A stretch of 51,573 nt of DNA, from contig NW_014577500.1 in the NCBI RefSeq assembly GCF_000485595.1, forward strand, positions 143,226 to 194,798, in the 5' to 3' direction. This DNA is from Priapulus caudatus (lineage: Eukaryota > Priapulida > Priapulimorpha > Priapulimorphida > Priapulidae). Below, one piece after another: positions 33,117 to 45,324 of this stretch. The position numbers were made by a program, and so were the translations under genes. The notes under the pieces are model-generated. The model saw only the letters and a list, made by a program, of their open reading frames with translations. It made no database searches and was not told where the DNA came from. Each line of letters begins with the position of its first letter. Positions within the stretch are counted from its first letter, which is position 1.

Positions 33117-33725
33117 TAACCTAACTCGAGCGTACGCACGTGAATTAACACAGCGCGTGTCACGTTAGCGATTCAACAGGGCACGAATGTGTTCTACAGG
33201 CGTTATTTGTTTCGTTGTCGATTCTAGTATTCGTGTGTGTTCTCTCGTCTAGATCTCACGTAAAAAGATTAGTTTAGATCAGTTGCTTTGTCGTCGATTT
33301 CCACATTCGTGCGCGCGCTCTCTTATCCAACGTGTCTTCACTTTAGTTGTTCTGCCTTGACCTAACCCGAGTGCACGCACGCAAATTAACACGGCGCATG
33401 TAATGTTAGCGATTCAATGTAGCGGGACTGCGTTCTACGGAGTTTGCTTAGATTAGTTGCTTTGTCGTCGATTTCCACATTCGTGCGCGCTCTCTCTTAT
33501 CCAACGTGTCTTCACTTTAGTTGTTCTGCCTTGACCTAACCCGAGTGCACGCACGCAAATTAACACGGCGCATGTAATGTTAGCGATTCAATGTAGCGGG
33601 ACTGCGTTCTACGGAGTTTGCTTAGATTAGTTGCTTGGTCGTCGATATCCATATTCATGTGACTGTGTTCTACACAGTTAGTTTGGTTTCGTGGTCAATT
33701 CTAGCATTCGTTCTCTCGTCTCACA
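33117..33725. repeat. Minisatellite with a 174-bp unit
   Basis: The marker AGTTGCTTTGTCGTCGAT starts at 33,281 and 33,455, and a diverged form at 33,629, exactly 174 bases apart. A more diverged leading copy begins near 33,117 (CCTAACTCGAGCGTACGCAC). The two central units are nearly identical. The first bases after the gap at 41,574 resemble this unit, suggesting that the gap-filling read joins here. Confidence 0.9.
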
Positions 33726-33774
33726 TTACGATTAGTTGAGCTTTGTTGAGATTAGTTGAGCTTTGTGATAGCAC

Positions 33775-36240
33775 GACACAGGTATCTACACGTAGCCACA
33801 CGCGATCACAAAACAGAGCCCTTAGTCACAAGCTAGGAGAGGAGAAAAACTAGAAGACAGGTATGTACAGTTAGCAGAAGCAACAGCACAAGCCCTCATA
33901 GGGTGACAGCTAGAAGCAGAGAGAAACGTAGAGGGGACAGCGTAATCTACAGTACGACAACCGACTATCAGACAGCACCGCGCACTTAGGTGTCAGCCTA
34001 GAGAAGAAGAGAAAAGCATAGAACAATCAGTCGTTGTCTACAGTACCATTCAGACGACAGAATATTGTACGAGCCCTTAGGTGACGAGCTTAAGAGTAGG
34101 AAAACATTTGTAGGAGACAAACCAGGCTCATTTGACAGTATCAAGACACAATAGACTAGACCCCATTCAGGTGTCAGCTAAGAGCAAGAAAACAAATAGA
34201 GCCAAGGTATTTACAGTAAGCGAGCATCTACAGACAGCCGCTTAAGGTCCTGATCAAGGCTAGAGAGAGAAACTATAGAGACAACTTGGATATATTAACT
34301 AATGAACAGACATATCAGACGAGACACCTTGGGGCAACCACATAGGTGTCAGCTAGAGATAGAATACACACTTATACATCACACACACAATAGAGCACAG
34401 GAGTGTTAGCAGTACAGACAGCAGACAGCCTCGCCTATAGGTGTCGAGCTAGACGCAAAGAACTCACAACAATAACATACGACACGGTATTACAGTACCA
34501 CGACACGGCCACACGCCCCCCCCCTTCTCAGGTCGTCAGAGTAGACGAAGAGACGACACAGTTAAGAGCACCAGGTGTCTACAGTAAACGACACAACACC
34601 GACAACGGCCTTAGGATTGACAGCTATGAGAGCAGAAACATAGATGACAGGTATCTACAGTACAAGCACAAGCCAAAGTGCTAGGCCAACCCTTAGGTTG
34701 TGCACCGCGCTACGGAGCAGAACGAGAAACATGAAGACAAGGTGTTACACCGTACAGACCCAGACAGCCTTAGGCTGTCAGCTATAAGAGCAGAGAAACA
34801 TAGATACAGGTATTACACCGTACCGAATCCCGCGGGCGCCCAGCGGATCTGGCACCACCAAACCTCACCCAGGGGCACGAGAGCACCGGAGGGGCTAAAC
34901 TCTACACGGCACGCCGGCCGATCGCGGACCCTCTTTTATTCAAAGCCACGACAATGCCGCTTAGGTGTCCAGCTAGAGAGAGGATAGGAGAGATACCAGC
35001 ATAAGGAACAGGTTATTTACAACTACGAACAGACCACACACGGCGCATGACAGCCCTTAGGTGTTCCAGCTAAGAGAGAGAAGAGAAAGACATCGAGACC
35101 AGGTATTATCGACACAGCTGCCCTTGAGTGATTTTGACTACGACTATAAGATGCCAGAGAGAACATAAAGAGACAGGTGTTAACAGTAGCAAGACACAGA
35201 CAGCCCCTTATGTGCTGCACTCTTTGGGACACTATAGAGAGCAGGTTTACCAGGTAAACACCGCATGGCCACAGACAGCTGCACCTTAGGATTGATACAG
35301 CTACACGTAAAGCGACAGCCAACTCATACGCCTAAGGACTGTAAAGGTATTCACCAGTCCCACACACCCCACATACCACACCGCCGACGACAGGACAAGC
35401 CCCTTTAGGGTTTTTTCTTTTTTCTGTCACAAGGCTAGCAGAGAGAAACATACGAGACACCCGGCTATACTACGTCCCACGACACACGACAGGCCGCAGC
35501 CAGCTTAGCAGCTGCTTCGCCTAGAAGAAACGAAAGAACATGAAGCCAGACAGAGTACATTACAGTACCGAGGACAACCCACAAGACAGGCCCTAAGGTG
35601 ACAGCTAGAAGAGAGAGAGAACACAGAGACAGAGAGAGAGAGAGAGAAGAGAGAGAGAAGAGACAGAGACAGAGACATGAGACAAAGAGACAGAGACAGA
35701 GAAGAGAGAGAGCAGAGAGAGAGAGAGTAGGGGTTATACAGTAGCAGACACCGCTGTCCTGCGACAGCCTTGTAGGTGTCACAGCTAGAGAGAGAATAAC
35801 ATAAGTGACAGAATATTACAGTACACGCCCGGGATCATCAGCCCATGCCGCTGACCATGCAGAGAGAGGGTTAACACGTTAGGTTGACAGCTACGGCGAG
35901 AGCCAGGATGAAACGCAAGAAGACAGGGTAATTACAAAGTAAGGGGGACGAGGTGGTGCAGACAGCAGGGCAGGACCGCGGCGGAGGCGGGGGTCATCCT
36001 TAGCTGGAGCCAGCTAAGGGAGTAGACGAAAACATACGAGAATGAACGAGGTGTAGTTGAGCAGTAAACAGCAGGGGACGAGAGGCCCTTTTCGGGGGAG
36101 GGTTGCGACGCTAGAGAGAGAAAGGCGAGGTGGGGCCGCGTGTTATTTACGAGGACAGGATTTACAAGCACATAATGGCAGACAGACAGGGATCAGAGTT
36201 AGAGATAGTAAGAACAAACATTATTTACAGTCACTGGTCA
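33775..36240. repeat. Long degenerate-looking minisatellite, unit about 80-90 bp
   Basis: Across 2.4 kb the words CAGGTATT-ACAGTA, GACAGCCCTTAGGTGTCAGC and TAGAGAGAGAAACATAGA return every 80-90 bases, roughly 28 times. Each copy has different small insertions and deletions. Such random indel variation in every unit fits an uncorrected single-molecule read through a homogeneous array better than real divergence. A purine-rich (GA)n stretch lies at 35,608-35,730. Confidence 0.8.
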
Positions 36241-37257
36241 GTAGGTAATAATCATGTTCGTCAGTTTGTTGTAAGCATTATTATTTTTACTTTAGCGTGA
36301 GACGCGTCCCAGTAGTTACCAACACAGATGGTTTATTCTTAGATAAGTACAACACGAGAAAACATTACCGAAGAAAAAGGCCCGTGCTCCCACTCCCGGG
36401 CCACGACCCGGCGGCGCGGCCGGCACGGAACGGCGCACGGAATACGGCAGACCGTTCACGGAGCCGCTACCGGCAAAAGGTTCAATCTATTATATCACAC
36501 AACAACCAAAAACCAACACAAAACAACCCAAATCACCACGACAAAAAAAACAAACATAAAACAACCACCACACTGACAAGAACACACACCACCCCACGAA
36601 TGCACCCAGACCAATCTATTATATCTGGCGCAGATGCTCCACTCGACCACGCTCGCACTGGCGCCAGCGATCCGGGTTTGAACGTTGCCGGACGGCCGAA
36701 AGTACCAAATAAGTTTCGACTTTTGCCGCGGATGCCGTGTATGGAGAAAGACGATCTGTCGCGCTGTTATCTTTATCTATCACGTGTCTGCTCACGCCAC
36801 CATCAGCCAAGTGGACAACAAGGCACATGCTTAAGTTTCTGAATCACCGAACCAAGAGTGAACACAACGGATGGCGCTCAGACACAATGCGCCGTACAAT
36901 CAGCATATGTATTCTTTTTTCAAGCAGCATACAGCGGCGCTTCGCGTTCTTGTGCTTGTGTGCGTACCCAGTGCCGGGCGAAGTCGTGGAAGACGCTTAA
37001 CTTGTGTGTGGATATTAGCCTTAACTGTGCTGCTTATTAACACTGGTATAGAGCTCTGTTTGGCATTTAACACTGTATAACGTAACGCCTGTTTGCATAT
37101 TAAACACTGTATCAAGAAGCTATGGCTTGCGTCTAGAATTCTAAAGGCTTGTTGTAAAATACGACACACGCTCACACACACCGCCCAGCACGCGCACAGA
37201 TGTTGCGTCTAGAATTCTAAAAGTCGTTGTTGTAAATCGTGTTGGTTAATCGTCTCG
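36241..37257. other. Noisy stretch without a supported gene
   Basis: Open frames exist but mix A/C-rich low complexity (36,490-36,600) with unique sequence and match no family I recognise. A fragment resembling the repeat at 28,265 lies near 36,675 (GGGTTTGAACG...ACGGCCGAAAG). A 77-base direct repeat (TTGCGTCTAGAATTCTAAA) occurs at 37,126 and 37,203. Confidence 0.5.
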
Positions 37258-38195
37258 GTGATGTATTCTATAATTTCTTCTCTCTCTATCCTGGCGCTCT
37301 GTCTCACTCTCTCTCATCTCGCTTCTCTGTCTGCTAATCTCCCTCGCTCTCTGTCTTTTCTCTCATGCTCTCTCCGTTTCTCTCGTCTCTTAATCTCTTG
37401 CTCTCGTGTCTCTCTCCGAGATCTCTCTGTTCCTCGCCTACAGCGTCAAGACCGCATCCAAAAACACAATCATGCGTGCTCTCAGTGCTTCTCCGTCTGC
37501 GTCCCTACCTCTGTCTCTATCTTCTTCTCCTCTCTACTCTCGGTCTCATCCTCACGTACAACACCCAATCACAAAACCAACGCGCGCGCAAAACAACGCG
37601 ATCACACTCTTTTGGCTCTAATACATCCTCACGCCATCGCTGCTCTATCTCGCTCTCTCGTCACTCTGCTCGCTCATCTCTCCCTCTCTCTCGTCTCTCG
37701 GAACCCACAAATCTCTTCGTGATCTCGGGTTTCGATGCTCTCTCTCTCGCTCTTTCTCCTCTCTCCTCGCATCCTCGTCTCTCTCCTCTCGGCTAACTCG
37801 CTCGACTATCTCTCTCTCTCTCTCGCGGTAACTCTTCTGTCTCTCCATATACACTCAAATCTTCTCTCGCCCTCTGTCCTCTCTCGCCTCCATCTCATCC
37901 CAGTCTCTCTTTCTCGACTCCTTCTTGGTTCTCTGCTCATATCTCTGTTCGCGCTCACTACAACCACACACACACAGTCTCGTCCCTCGTATCTCCCCAT
38001 CACAGCCCATCTCTACTCTTTCGACCCTCTCCTCTCTCGTCTCTTCTCTCTCTCCATCCTCTCTGTCGTCAACATTCTCGTCACTTTTTCTCCTCTCCCC
38101 TCGTTCTCTCTCTACTCGTCTCTCTCTCCGTCTCTCCTGCTCGTCCTCGCTCGCTATTCGTCTCCTCTCTCTCGCTCCTCCTTTCTGTCTCTCTC
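37258..38195. repeat. CT-rich low-complexity tract, about 940 bp
   Basis: Irregular (CT)n with scattered A and G, giving long Ser/Leu open frames on this strand and Arg/Glu frames on the other. The composition is continuous and no coding signal stands out. Interruptions look like read errors. Confidence 0.85.
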
Positions 38196-38365
38196 AAGTT
38201 GATTGACACATTACACACAACCATCGTCCTCCGGACCGTTTGTTATGTGCTCGCCCTCATTCACGACACCATGTCCGTGCAATTGCTCTCCGCTGTGTTC
38301 ACAAAACAATGACGGTCTCGTCGTTCAGGACGAAGCCACGCATGGTAATCGGTACAGGACCGCGT

Positions 38366-38377
38366 GTTTATATAGAA
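38366..38377 (+). promoter_or_regulatory. TATA box of the Gly/Tyr-repeat gene (version 1)
   Basis: GTTTATATAGAAT lies about 90 bases before a donor (CCAG|GTAAGC at 38,465). The same arrangement occurs at 45,998 in version 2 with a cleaner TATAAATA. The 5' exon between (to 38,464) has no ATG shared by both versions and is probably untranslated. Confidence 0.5.
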
Positions 38378-38589
38378 TATCTCCCAGGTTTGAGCGATAT
38401 CTAGTCACCAGTTGGCTAACACTATGAAGGACAGAGATGGATCGTCGCCAGTGACAACGTCCAGGTAAGCTCCTAATGAAATCGTAGTCTGCATTAGTGT
38501 GTTTATAGTCTGATTGAAATCTTGTTAGCTAATTCGATACGTGGCACTTGGTTGCCCACAACTGTCTTTTGTGCCGCCTACCTTATCCA

Positions 38590-38885
38590 TCCTGATTATT
38601 ATTAATTATTAGTATTCGTTATTACTTATTATTATTATTATTTATTATTATTTAGTAGTAGTATAAGTAGAGTAGTAGTAGTAGTAATAGTAGTAAGTAG
38701 GTAGTATAGTAGTAGTAAGTAATAGTTAGTCCCCAGTAGTAGTAGTAGTAGTAGCAGGAGTCACAGCTAAATAATTATATTACTCCTGGTAGTAGTAGTG
38801 AGTAAGTTAGTAGTAGTAAGTAGTAGTGTAGTATTAGTAGTAGTAGTAGTAGTAGGTAGTAGTAGTAAAAGTATAGTATCAGAGC
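38590..38885. repeat. TAG/GTA microsatellite in an intron
   Basis: (GTA)n with frequent single-base slips, in the putative first intron of the Gly/Tyr-repeat gene. The matching intron of version 2 carries the same repeat at 46,262-46,510. Confidence 0.85.
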
Positions 38886-39143
38886 CGTCGTCACCTATAC
38901 GCTTTTTCCACGGCAGCTATAGCAGAGGAGATTACAAATCGAGTAACGGTATCATCTACTGAACGACGCATTTCGCATACCAAAAGTTAAAATTCTTAAA
39001 AATCAACTTCTTAAACTTAATTCTTTAAGTTAAATTCTTAAAGGTTAAGTTATGTTTTTCTTGTGTAAAAAAAGGTCATAAAGCAGTGTACGCGTCAGAC
39101 TGACACTCCGCCGACGGCTGTTCTCAGACGTCTCATGGATCAA

Positions 39144-39700
39144 ATGAAACACCATCGCGTGTTACCGTACTCGTCGAGCTGCCTTGCCGGCGTCTCTGGT
39201 GGACCACAGGGCCGGACGCTACGGAGGGTGAGCGGAAAAGCGCCGCCTTCAGTCAATGCGGCGGATACGGCAGTAACGTTGCCGCGGATACGGACAAGAC
39301 CGGCGTGGCGTAGCCGGGCCGATTGACGGTAGGTCACCGGTCGGGGGGGTATACGGAAGTACACGTTGGTACCGGACGGGACTACGGAAAGTCAGAGTCG
39401 GAACAGATACGGCAGGTCACCTGGGGCGGTGGATACGGAAGCGATACGGGCAGTCACCCTGAGCAGTGATACGGAAGCGCGATTACGGAACTACCTGGCG
39501 AGATGATACGAGACGGATACGGAAGTCCACCTGGGCGGTGGGCTGGAATACGAACTGGGTGCGAGTACTGGAGGTATACGGAAGCGGGATACGGAACGCG
39601 ATACGGAAGCGGATATGGAAGCGGATCATGAAGTTACTCGAGGCGCGCGGATACGGAATCCGCGTCGTACGAGAGGCTCGCCGTCAAGTCGCGCCTTCGG
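39144..39700 (+). CDS. Gly/Tyr-repeat protein, probably secreted (version 1, indel-broken)
   Basis: After an acceptor (CTGTTCTCAG, exon from 39,128) an ATG at 39,144 starts MKHHRVLPY before the frame breaks. Version 2 at 46,784 shows the same start with different errors. Comparing them suggests a basic N-terminus followed by a Leu/Val/Ala-rich, Cys-containing stretch, as in a signal peptide. From about 39,258 the words GGATACGGAAG, GTCACCTGGGCGG and GATACGG repeat many times. In one frame these read GYGSHLGGGYGS-type motifs, as in glycine-tyrosine-rich structural or matrix proteins. The frame shifts every few dozen bases, matching uncorrected read noise. The family is unassigned; length and C-terminus cannot be set. 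Confidence 0.4.
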
Positions 39701-40440
39701 CACAGATGACCCGTTTGGAGGAGGGGATCCCAAAAGCACCACAGATCCGCACGCGCTCACCAGAGCCTCAAACGTGTGATAGCTTCGGCACATCATCGAT
39801 GCAAGGGCTATGGCCTGCAGGCGTTCGCTTTCCGAGCTTCTCAACGCCGAGAGCTTTCACGCTTCGAGCGGAAGCTCTGCAAGGACGCTCCGGCCGCGCG
39901 CCCAATCCTGATCTCAGAAACGGTGGCCTCCATCATTGGGCGGAATTACCGATCAGTCAGCAGGTTTGTTCATCGCGCGCCGATATCATGACCCGATACG
40001 TCAGGCATTTACGGAGAGCGCGTCGGGCGCGCAGGCGGAAAGCGGAAAGCGGAAGTCGGCATCGAGCTGAGCGCTGCCGCTTCCGCTAACCAGAAGGCGA
40101 CGCACAGTACACGCAGGCAGGTTGAGCGCGAAGAGGGCAGCTTCCGAGCAGGAGGCTTCGTACGCTTCGGGACCCGGTAAAGGTGCAGTATCCGCCACGT
40201 GAAGCTGGAAGCGATGCGAGGTTGCATCCGTGACCTTCCCATGCTGTCCCCCAGGGTATCGTCGGCACCGACACCCAGAGTGCACGCCTACTAAACAAGC
40301 GACGACGAAGGCAGCAGCGATCACCATGACGACCGAAATATTCCACGATACTAATGACAACTGAGTAGTAATTGCTGTGGCGCGAATATTCTCCGATAGC
40401 CGCGGCTTTATCAACACCGAGTAATCACGAAACGGCAAAA

Positions 40441-41548
40441 ATATATCAATGGTAAAAGTTAAAAATTTTTAGCGTCATGAAATTAAAGCGGAGAAAATAG
40501 TAATGCGGTAACGCTTAATGTAACGTAACGAGAAAGATCAGAAAAGAAACAAATAAGACACAACAGCAATAATTCCTTCGGGCTGATAAGGCAACATGTG
40601 TCATTTTTTAAGGCCCAATCGTGTTTTCTATGTGTAGTTAAATAAATGCAACTTAAAATCACAAAACCGCACCAAAGGCTGTTTGCTTGAATATAGTCTT
40701 CTATGTCTTGTTCAGCCATGTTATGGCGCACGCACAAGAGAGCGTACACGCTGCAACAGCAACACCACGCGTGCACGCGCAAACACGACAACACAAATGC
40801 GCATTATTGTTCACCTCGTGAATGATTAAAAATATTGCGCTAATTTATAAATAGGCCAGTACGCACGTAATATAAGAACACCACACACTCCCACACACGC
40901 ATCACAGCACACGCGCAGCACAGCGCGCGCAAACGCACACACACGTGCGACACGCGCAACACACGCACCACAGCACGCACACAACAGCACACACAACAAC
41001 ACACCACACCAACACACACAACACACACACGACACACACACACACACACGACACACATAATATATATATATATATATCTAGTATATATATATATATATAA
41101 TATATGTCTTGGCATCAATATATATATTATTATATCATTCTGCAAAAATGCTCGCTGTTGTATTGCGCGGCGCCTGCACTCCTCCGTGATAATTTGCAGT
41201 AAGAATGCCACGCACTATAGAAACGTAATAAATATATAACGCTCAAGATATGTAGTTTTGTGCAGGAGCAGCTCCATACAAGTGTTTATATAGTGTGTTT
41301 ATTGTGCCCCGGACTGCCACGGACTTGTAAACTTTCTTTTCGTGTCGGACCGTCTCTCCATCTCTTTCCGTCCGTGCGTGATATACAATTATCACTAATA
41401 TATACAAGGTAATGTATATCGTTTTGTCATTTCATTGTCATTATCCACCGCAATCTTTTTCTTTCTCTCGTTTCTTTCGCGCGCCTCTCATCTTTCCTCG
41501 GCCCTTTTTAGTGTAATCACATGAATCTACAAAATAATAACATATTAT
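40441..41548. repeat. Downstream flank of version 1 and repeat R1, copy 2 (cut by gap)
   Basis: Matches 48,060-49,255 with indel noise: AAAGCGGAGAAAATAGTAA near the start, CA repeats (40,875-41,055), (AT)n and then R1 from AATGCTCGCTG to CATATTAT at the gap edge. No coding region is supported. Confidence 0.75.
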
Positions 41549-41573
41549 NNNNNNNNNNNNNNNNNNNNNNNNN
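41549..41573. other. Assembly gap of exactly 25 N
   Basis: Second fixed 25-N run. As at 12,513, similar noisy sequence occurs on both sides (38.2-41.5 kb and 45.85-49.25 kb), as expected for two extensions that were not merged. Confidence 0.95.
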
Positions 41574-41639
41574 TATCCGCATTCGTGCGCGCGCAATCTT
41601 GTCTAACGTGTGGTTTCTGTCCTCACTCCTCATCGTCAG

Positions 41640-41829
41640 GTTGCCACACAAGCTGGCGAGAGCATCAACCCGGGCAAATACACGATCTTCGTCGCCGGCT
41701 TACATTGTCAAAACGAAACAGCTTCGCAAGCACGAGATTCAGAAGCTCTCGGCCTCTCCGGCGCCCTCGCAAGTGAGAGGGTCCTTCGCAAAAGTCGAAA
41801 TACGCACAAGAAACACTCGACGGCGCTGA
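41640..41829 (+). CDS. PHRF1: Probable terminal exon of PHRF1 (frameshifted by read errors)
   Basis: An acceptor (CTCCTCATCGTCAG) ends at 41,639. The next bases in one frame read VATQAGESINPGK and in another AYIVKTKQLRKHEIQKLS. Known PHRF1 C-termini continue after exon 12 with a VCHSKSGEINP.KV..LV.AYV pattern (from memory). The fragments GESINPGK and AYIVKT fit this if one or two bases are lost near 41,645-41,690. The frame then stays open to a TGA-type stop at about 41,827. The splice phase (0) agrees with exon 12. Assignment rests on a short, damaged similarity, so it is tentative. Confidence 0.55.
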
Positions 41830-42162
41830 CCGGTGACGGGTCATGCGCGGCAGTGGCGCCCTGCCGGCGGCTGGTGGCAGGGGCGACCGGTTCGTGCAAC
41901 GACGGTGTAGTGACGGGATGCGCGCCAGATGCGATTTCGTGTGGGTGACGACTGGACGTCGTAGTCTGTTCCACAGGCTTTGCGTCTGCGTGGGAAGCGC
42001 TGCTTGCGATGACTCAGCTTCACTAGCTTATGCCGGCTGATTGTTACCAGCATGTGTAAGTTATTGATTTTAATGCATCGCGGCGATTACACCGAGATGC
42101 AAGCCGGGCTGCCAACGCTGCAACTCGCTACGGAAATTTACTTAAGATCGTTATGTCCATGA

Positions 42163-43007
42163 CAGAGAGGAAGGAGAGATGGAGAAGGCCAACAGCACCA
42201 TTTTGTAATTGCAGGTCCTTTCGAGTGGAAAGATTCCTGCGTTTGCGATTCGGTATGTTGCTTTCAAACTGTGATTGCTCTAGCGAAGTTTAAAAGAATC
42301 AGCGATGATAGAAGTCGGTTCAGTCGTGGAAACACATGCGCGTGCAAATACCCATTTGTAGACAGATCTGACAAGCTGGTGCATCTGCCGAGAGAAAAGA
42401 TTAAGAAATTGTTTTAAATATTCAGACCTGCACATGTTATTTAGATTGTTGTTGATAGGGTGGAGATTACTACACAGATGGTCTATGTGGATCTCCTATG
42501 TGTTTTGAAAGTTCTTGCTGGCAACAATTGTTAAAATGTGAGCCAAATCCTTATGTGGGTACTGTTTACAAGAGTAGCAAATGTTATGTGTCTCGCTCTC
42601 GATTATTGTTTTTTCTGTGCAATTTACTGTGTAAAATAGCAGGCTGTACGGTAGATATAGTAAGGCGGTTGTTATGCTCAGTAGCCAGTAACTTCACATT
42701 ATAACAGGTAGTTACTAATTAAATCAAAGCAAGTGTCTGTTTGATGGCCCATACTAAAAGTATTACTGGAAAATGAGGCGATTTGATTGGTGGAGTCGAG
42801 AGTAAGTGGAATAGAACGTTTAACTGTATGCACTCGTAAAAGGCGTTTGTGGTTATTTTTTCTCACATTCGTCGCCCCGCGTTTTCGTTGCAGAGGAACG
42901 GTATTTCTATGCCCGGTGATTTTGATTGTGTAATTCGGCAACACAGAATGTGGTTTTGTATAAGAAATTCAGCATACGGGAATAATATTTTGATTAATGG
43001 CCCCTAA
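42163..43007 (+). CDS. Candidate small Cys-rich gene, three open segments
   Basis: Three open stretches lie in a row, two of them entered through intron-like acceptors. 42,163-42,417 includes GPFEWKDSCVCDSVCCFQ and later RGNTCACKYPFV. 42,459-42,704 follows TTGTTGATAG and reads GGDYYTDGLCGSPMCFESSC then WQQLLKCEPNPYVG. 42,894-43,007 follows GCGTTTTCGTTGCAG and reads RNGISMPGDFDCVIRQHRMW then FCIRNSAYG before a stop. Spaced cysteines and few low-complexity residues suggest an extracellular protein. Possible donors are GTATGT at 42,251 and GTACTG near 42,561. I do not recognise the family; no signal peptide or start codon is assigned. It could be chance or a decayed gene. Confidence 0.25.
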
Positions 43008-43079
43008 AATTCGGGGGGCGATAACCAGTTGATCATGTAACCTTCTACTTATTGTACTATTTGCTATGTCTTCCTTCCA

Positions 43080-43340
43080 TATTTTTATGTTTCCTCTCTC
43101 TCTCGCAGCTCTCCCTCTCTGTCTCTCTCCTCTATTTCTCTCTCTCTTGTTCTTCTTCCTTATCTTCTCTCTCGTCTTCCTCCTTCCTCTCTCGTCTTGC
43201 TCTCTTCTCTTTCTCTCTCTCTCTCCTCAGGCACCACACCACTCTTCTCGCCAATCGTCACTCTCTTTCTCTCTTTTTCTCTCTCACTCTCTTTCCTTCT
43301 CTCTTGTCCTCTCCTTCCTCGCCGCTTCCTCTTTTTCAAC
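43080..43340. repeat. CT-rich low-complexity tract
   Basis: (CT)n with TTC and CCT interruptions, similar in composition to 37,258-38,195. Open frames across it are Ser/Leu artefacts. Confidence 0.85.
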
Positions 43341-45199
43341 TATGTGATGTCTTTCACTTATTCTCACTGTTTCTTATCCCTCTATTTCCTTCCCGCATTT
43401 CTATTGGGCTGTAAATGTCCGAATAGTATGGGGGCTGGCTTTTTTTGGTGTGTGTGGAGACACACCCAGTCAGGGTTGTGCAGGTGTGGGATTTTTTCTC
43501 GGTCGTTGAGTATCGCTGAATTATGATATAGAATTAGCGATTTATTGCTGGAATCTGTGGCGTTTGCGTCTGTTTTATTTCTGAGTGCTCATTGGTAAGG
43601 TTGGGTTACGAATATTATAATACCAGGGAGTCGGATAACTAGTACGTATTATATTCCTCTTCTGTAGTCGTACTCCTGGGTCAATACTATCTATCACATC
43701 ACGCAATATCTATATTGGAATCGGTTCGTGTTTCCAATTATACGGTGCACTCTATCTACTACTCACGTCCACCGCATGATCTGTGCACAGTCTAATATGC
43801 TCTAGGAAGTGTTTGTCCCGGTGGCGCCTGTCCTAGTAATACGCATGACTGCTTACGTAACCATATGTGCAAGAATCCAAACAACCACCTAGTGATAAGG
43901 ATAGTAGATCAGAATGCTAATAATTACTATTAGCTCTTGATATCATATATATATATTACGATGCATATCACCCACACGCACGCGCTAAGCACACACACAC
44001 ACAGGCACACACGCCAACAGCACGCCAACACACGCAACAATACGTATACATCACTACAATTTGATGTCTTGATTAACCCCTGATATCTATTGTATACATC
44101 AACGTATACTCAACTTAATAAATAATACAGATATCTAGTCCAGTACAACGCCACGCCTCAGGTAGTATCTGTCGCCTTCCGATTTCCTGTATATCGCCCT
44201 GCATTTACGAGTTCTGATGCGAGCAAAATTGCGCCGCGAACACGCTGGTTTGCGTGTTTTGTTAGGCAATAGCCTATTTAGAAGCCTGCTGGCAGTTCCA
44301 ATTCCCATTAGTTCTATATTCATCTCGGTCTCTAAATTCCTGCCAAAGTTGACGCCACGGCGTGTCAAGTGGCTGCCGCGTCTTCGACCAGAGGAATAGC
44401 TTCACCAAATATATACACCAAGCCTTATACTTCGCATCAACGTTACAAACAGATGGCGGTGTTCATTACACGGATGCTCCGTCATCCTTCGCAATCACGT
44501 CTGACCGCGGCGGCTGCCGAGCCATGTTCACCTTGACTAACACCTGATGAACGTAGCCGGCCCAACATCTGTTGTCGGCGCCATCGTTTGCGGCGCTTGG
44601 CGCTGAGCACGGTTTTATGGCCGCGGCATCGCTGTATGCAAGATTCGTCTCACAACACTAACACTAATTCCATCGTATAAGTCATCATCCAGTTACCTAC
44701 CACCCTATACCCTCAAATGTTCCGTGTGGTGCTTAACTCGTCTAGCCGCAGTCGGATGCCATGCTTGCCGTTACGCAAAAGCCAACTATAAAGCTTAATG
44801 GTGGCAATAATCGTAAACCGAATGTTTCTTCGTCGTCGTCGTCTATGCTGTGTTACGGCATGTTCGAAATTCATGAGGGTTAATGATCAGAATGGAGCCA
44901 ACTGCTGTGCGCGGCCTTGCGTGGTCAATTTAATATGTGCAAATATACCGGCCAATTGGCGTATCTAGATCTGTCACATGCACGTATTTCGTTTACCCCT
45001 CTTATATCTGCGCATGTCCACCAGGCTGTTCGCTGCCGAGCTAAATGTCGCGGCGTTTCTTGACCACACCATATACGAACATTACACGTGTACCTGCGCT
45101 GAAACACGCTACGCACGCACGCACGGTCACGCACCAGCTACGCGCACATGCACGCACATACAGTGCGGTTGTACTTTACGTACGCGGAACACCGCCCGC
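43341..45199. other. Mixed non-coding sequence, no gene seen
   Basis: No supported coding exon. It holds a short CA run (about 43,990-44,040) and TTACTATTAGCTCTTGATAT near 43,930, a half copy of the 57-bp hairpin arm. A dispersed repeat lies at about 44,650-44,850. Confidence 0.5.
44650..44850. repeat. Dispersed repeat R2, copy 1
   Basis: From CACTAACACTAATT through CTATAAAGCTTAATGG to CGTAAACCGAATGTT this matches 51,228-51,400, with the indels typical of the noisy parts of the window. Its function is unknown. Confidence 0.75.
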
Positions 45200-45290
45200 T
45201 ATCCACGTTCACACACACCAAAGCTACACGACCCCCCACCCCAACCACACACACACGCAGCACAGCAACAAACAACACACATCTACGCAC

Positions 45291-45324
<34 letters not shown>

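Noticed and set aside
36297-36842. 181-codon basic open frame
   Set aside because: It starts at GTG, crosses A/C-rich low complexity and indel-noisy DNA, and resembles no protein; chance is likely.
37258-38206. Ser/Leu-rich open frames of 90-155 codons
   Set aside because: The CT-rich low-complexity tract lacks stops in several frames at once, so open length carries no coding meaning.
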